From an uncultured Bacillaceae bacterium (GTDB taxonomy: Bacteria > Bacillota > Bacilli > Bacillales > Cytobacillaceae): a stretch of DNA of 24,864 nucleotides. Where the stretch lies: contig CALKIU010000034.1 in NCBI GenBank assembly GCA_937995745.1, positions 1 through 24,864 on the forward strand, given 5' to 3'. Every line of letters starts with the position of its first letter. Within the stretch, counting starts at the first letter, position 1. The notes under the pieces were generated by a model. It did not search any database, was not told where the DNA came from, and saw only the letters and a program-made list of their open reading frames with translations. Positions 22,981 through 24,864 of this stretch are shown here, in pieces. The position numbers were made by a program, and so were the translations under genes.

Positions 22981-23352
22981 TTATTCTGTTGGGCCGGTAC
23001 GGCCGTCTTGATTCATTCCATCAATTAAATAGTTGACGGACAAATCAACTTCCGGGATTTTCGGCATCTTTTTAATATGTTTTAAAAAATAGAGAAAATA
23101 TTTGACGTCCTTGATCGCTCCATAAAAAGTAACATCCTTAAACCCGGTTTCATAGTGGTATTTAATATAATCGTAGAGAATATCTTTATTAACAAATTCA
23201 AGATATAAGATATTTGTATATTGGTAAATATACTTCAAAATCCGCTGCAGCGACTCTTGAAATTCGTCGTTGAAAAGATCCCGGTCGTTGTCATGAAGTT
23301 GAAACTGAAAGAGCAGCAGCTCATAACGCAAATCCTTTTGCAAATCCTTCAC
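22981..23352 (-). CDS. Hypothetical protein, tyrosine-rich, helical
   Basis: This is a 123-residue protein starting at a GTG (23352) with AAAGGAG close upstream (4-5 bases) and ending before a good terminator, so it is probably a real single gene. It is rich in Tyr, Phe, Asp and Lys, predicted mostly helical, and has no signal peptide or membrane segment. The stretch NKDILYDYIKYHYETGFKDVTFYGAIKDVKYFLYFLK faintly resembles the N-terminal SAM-like core-binding domain of tyrosine recombinases. No catalytic domain follows, so this is only a structural hint. I do not recognise the family. It stands alone between the surface protein region and tRNA-Arg. A weak promoter (TCGACA, 17 bp, TATTGA) may lie about 70 bases upstream. 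Confidence 0.7.
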   Translation of the reverse strand: MKDLQKDLRYELLLFQFQLHDNDRDLFNDEFQESLQRILKYIYQYTNILYLEFVNKDILYDYIKYHYETGFKDVTFYGAIKDVKYFLYFLKHIKKMPKIPEVDLSVNYLIDGMNQDGRTGPTE

Positions 23353-23660
23353 CGGACTCCTTTCCAGTCTCCTCTTTCAAACATTTCCATCAATACTTAA
23401 GTTTATCATTGTTGTCGACATTTTTTTAGTATTATTCCTTGGAAAAACAATCTAAAACGGACATGCAAAAAATGTTGCCGCTTTTCCGGTTAAAAGCCGG
23501 CAACTCCCAGAGAGTACCGAGGTGAACATGTTCAGGAGCGAGCCCTATCATCATATCCAACACGGTTCCCGCTCCCGGCATGCATCCACTCGCAGACAAC
23601 AATAAACAAAAAATAATTTTTTCCAAAAAGGAATAAAAACGTTTTCACCAAGAAAATAAA
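23353..23660. other. Noncoding stretch with structured minus-strand RNA potential
   Basis: About 300 bases. The only open frame (64 residues, minus) begins at a TTG without a ribosome binding site and contains a terminator hairpin, so it is not called. On the minus strand GGAGCG can pair with CGCTCC, GAACATGTTC is a perfect palindrome, and ACTC pairs with GAGT, before the terminator at 23467-23503. This order of hairpins and terminator suggests a small RNA, but no known riboswitch class is recognised. Confidence 0.35.
23467..23503 (-). terminator. Orphan intrinsic terminator on the minus strand
   Basis: On the minus strand TTGCCGGCTTTT pairs with AAAAGCGGCAA (11 bp with one bulged G) around a 6-nt loop, followed by CATTTTTT. 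It does not follow any called gene; the nearest upstream feature on this strand is beyond the window. A short transcript beginning between about 23510 and 23690 would end here. Confidence 0.7.
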
Positions 23661-23661
23661 C

Positions 23662-23690
23662 TTGCATTTGTTGTTAAGTTGCAATATAAT
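23662..23690 (+). promoter_or_regulatory. Sigma-A promoter of tRNA-Arg
   Basis: TTGCAT (23662-23667), 17 bp, then a perfect TATAAT (23685-23690). Transcription should start about 25-27 bases before the mature tRNA 5' end, a normal tRNA leader. Confidence 0.85.
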
Positions 23691-23723
23691 AGTTAACGTA
23701 ACTTTGGAAAAGGTTAAAGCAAT

Positions 23724-23795
23724 GCCCTCGTGGTGTAACGGATAACACGCAAGATTCCGGTTCTTGTACTGGGGGTTCGATTCCTCCCGAGGGCG
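23724..23795 (+). tRNA. tRNA-Arg (anticodon CCG)
   Basis: It folds as a 72-nt cloverleaf. The acceptor is GCCCTCG with CGAGGGC, and the discriminator is G. The D stem is GTGT/ACAC, the anticodon stem CAAGA/TCTTG with loop TTCCGGT, and the T stem GGGGG/CCTCC with loop TTCGATT. The anticodon CCG reads the arginine codon CGG. The 3' CCA is not encoded and must be added. It is a single tRNA with its own promoter and terminator, next to clpP. Confidence 0.97.
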
Positions 23796-23800
23796 CTAGC

Positions 23801-23844
23801 AACACTCAGACCTGACTGGAAAAAGCGGGTTTGGGTGTTTTTTT
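23801..23844 (+). terminator. Rho-independent terminator of tRNA-Arg
   Basis: AACACTCAGACC pairs over 12 positions with GGTTTGGGTGTT (two G-T pairs) and is followed by TTTTT. It begins 5 bases after the tRNA. Confidence 0.92.
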
Positions 23845-23963
23845 CTTGCCTCATATTTACAAAACAAGGAAATTATCCCCCGGGAAAAACGGCCCGGACG
23901 ACGAAGCCGGCCCACTCGCTCCCGGCAAAACCAACCGCCTGGCGGAACGCGATGCCGCCTTAT

Positions 23964-23988
23964 GTTTAAGAATCGGCATAGTGGATAT
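23964..23988 (+). promoter_or_regulatory. Candidate sigma-B promoter upstream of clpP
   Basis: GTTTAA (23964-23969), 13 bp, then GGATAT (23983-23988). The general-stress consensus is GTTTAA, 12-15 bp, GGGWAW, so there is one mismatch. In B. subtilis clpP is transcribed from both sigma-A and sigma-B promoters, which raises the prior. The leader would be about 220 bases. Confidence 0.5.
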
Positions 23989-24098
23989 CATGATAAAGAT
24001 ACAGAATGCCGTTTTGCCTTTAAAAAGCGGAAACAAAGAACGGGCAATAAGAGCCTTTCCCTCACATCCAAAAAGCGGGGGAAAAACGATTGCATTTG

Positions 24099-24115
24099 TT
24101 TGACCTTTTTTGACT
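24099..24115 (+). promoter_or_regulatory. CtsR operator of clpP
   Basis: TTTGACC, 3 bases, TTTGACT is the CtsR heptad direct repeat (on the other strand AGTCAAA-N3-GGTCAAA). CtsR represses clp genes until heat or protein stress. The first heptad contains the -35 of the clpP promoter, so bound CtsR would block polymerase. Confidence 0.92.
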
Positions 24116-24128
24116 ATCATTGTATCAT
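24100..24128 (+). promoter_or_regulatory. Sigma-A promoter of clpP
   Basis: TTGACC (24100-24105), 17 bp, then TATCAT (24123-24128); each hexamer differs from the consensus at one position. Transcription would start near 24135, giving a leader of about 80 bases. It overlaps the CtsR operator. Confidence 0.88.
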
Positions 24129-24214
24129 AAACTTACATAAGGAAAGAAATCGCTGCTGCGAGAGCTTGATTTTTTCATCCACATTTTCACTCTTAATCAA
24201 AGGAGGAAAAAAAT

Positions 24215-24808
24215 ATGAATTTGATTCCTACAGTCATTGAACAGACAAGCCGCGGAGAACGCGCTTATGACATTTATTCCCGCTTATTGAAGGACCGCAT
24301 CATCATGCTCGGAAGCCCCATTGATGACAATGTGGCCAACTCCATCGTTGCCCAATTGCTGTTCTTGGAAGCGGAAAACCCGGAAAAAGATATCTCCATC
24401 TACATTAACAGCCCGGGAGGAAGCATCACTGCCGGAATGGCCATTTATGATACGATGCAATTCATCAAACCGGATGTGCAAACGATTTGCATCGGCATGG
24501 CCGCATCGATGGGAGCGTTCTTGCTGGCTGCGGGAACGAAAGGAAAACGATATGCCCTTCCGAACGCGGAAATCATGATTCACCAGCCGCTCGGAGGAGC
24601 GCAAGGACAAGCAACGGACATTGAAATTGCCGCCAAGCGGATCCTTTTCTTGCGCGACAAATTGAACAAAATTTTGTCCGAACGGACCGGACAGCCGCTT
24701 GAAGTGATTCAAAAAGATACGGACCGCGATAAGTTCATGACGGCAGAAGAAGCGAAAGAATACGGCATCATTGACCACATCATCAGCCGCAATGATATCA
24801 ATAAATAA
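24215..24808 (+). CDS. clpP: ATP-dependent Clp protease proteolytic subunit
   Basis: ClpP forms the 14-subunit barrel peptidase that works with ClpX, ClpC or ClpE to degrade misfolded and regulatory proteins, including SsrA-tagged chains. The 197-residue protein has the full catalytic triad: S98 in GMAASMGA, H123 in MIHQP and D172 in TDRDKFM. The handle and axial regions are present (NLIPTVIEQTSRGERAYDIY at the N-terminus, INSPGGSITAGMAIYDTMQF). The ATG has AAAGGAGG upstream. Control by CtsR is clear from the operator, with probable extra sigma-B input. The protease is functionally linked to the tmRNA gene in this window, whose tag ends in ALAA. Confidence 0.99.
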   Translation: MNLIPTVIEQTSRGERAYDIYSRLLKDRIIMLGSPIDDNVANSIVAQLLFLEAENPEKDISIYINSPGGSITAGMAIYDTMQFIKPDVQTICIGMAASMGAFLLAAGTKGKRYALPNAEIMIHQPLGGAQGQATDIEIAAKRILFLRDKLNKILSERTGQPLEVIQKDTDRDKFMTAEEAKEYGIIDHIISRNDINK

Positions 24809-24811
24809 AAA

Positions 24812-24855
24812 GCGGATGACGGACCCGGACTTGGAAGGATTGTCCCCCCATCCGC
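24812..24855 (+). terminator. Probable clpP terminator, cut by window end
   Basis: GCGGATG pairs with CATCCGC, and GGAC with GTCC inside, starting 4 bases after the clpP stop. Only nine bases remain after the stem and they show no T tract, so whether it terminates on this strand cannot be judged here. Confidence 0.45.
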
Positions 24856-24864
24856 ACGGGAAAA

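Noticed and set aside
23432..23626. Minus-strand 64-residue open frame starting with a hydrophobic segment and a cysteine, lipoprotein-like
   Set aside because: The start is a TTG without a Shine-Dalgarno, a strong terminator hairpin lies inside the frame, and there is no good lipobox.
23831..24120. Open frames on both strands between tRNA-Arg and clpP
   Set aside because: The plus-strand frame begins inside the tRNA terminator, neither has a ribosome binding site, and both overlap promoter elements of clpP.

Overview
The window looks like chromosomal core sequence from a moderately GC-rich, probably thermophilic member of the Bacillaceae (Geobacillus/Caldibacillus-like). This is an inference from gene content and order, from Bacillus-type Shine-Dalgarno and sigma-A promoter sequences, and from recognisable CggR and CtsR operators. 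No 16S or other taxonomic marker is present.

Left part (1-5400), all on the minus strand: secG, a carboxylesterase (est), RNase R (rnr), SmpB (smpB) and tmRNA (ssrA). This is the classic Bacillus trans-translation and RNA-quality-control neighbourhood: tmRNA and SmpB rescue stalled ribosomes and RNase R degrades the faulty messages. The long open frames of rnr, est and secG start too early; Shine-Dalgarno positions and family lengths place the true starts downstream.

A plus-strand gene (5782-6780) for a NERD-domain PD-(D/E)xK-like protein, with a four-cysteine zinc finger and an HTH-like tail, interrupts the block. Directly after its stop codon are six copies of TATTGGCGA spaced 20-21 bp apart. 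Nuclease-like gene and array together are one of the two most unusual parts of the window.

Middle part (6983-14802), minus strand: the central glycolytic cluster cggR-gapA-pgk-tpiA-gpmI-eno, with a small glutaredoxin-like gene upstream. A sigma-A promoter and a two-part CggR operator precede cggR. gapA ends in a strong terminator, and pgk has its own candidate promoter followed by a leader that contains an intrinsic terminator and a possible competing antiterminator.

Right part (14870-24864): rpoN (sigma-54), then a 1417-residue protein whose C-terminus is a class D-type sortase fused to a transmembrane segment, six exact 42-residue coiled-coil repeats and an N-terminal alpha/alpha-toroid-like domain. 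Upstream in the same direction is a secreted surface protein ending in an LPDTA sorting signal, the obvious candidate substrate. An AT-rich spacer of about 760 bp, an unrecognised 123-residue protein, a structured noncoding stretch, tRNA-Arg(CCG) and clpP follow. clpP has a CtsR operator overlapping a sigma-A promoter, and a candidate sigma-B promoter upstream.

All calls come from reading the sequence; no database search, folding program or alignment was run.
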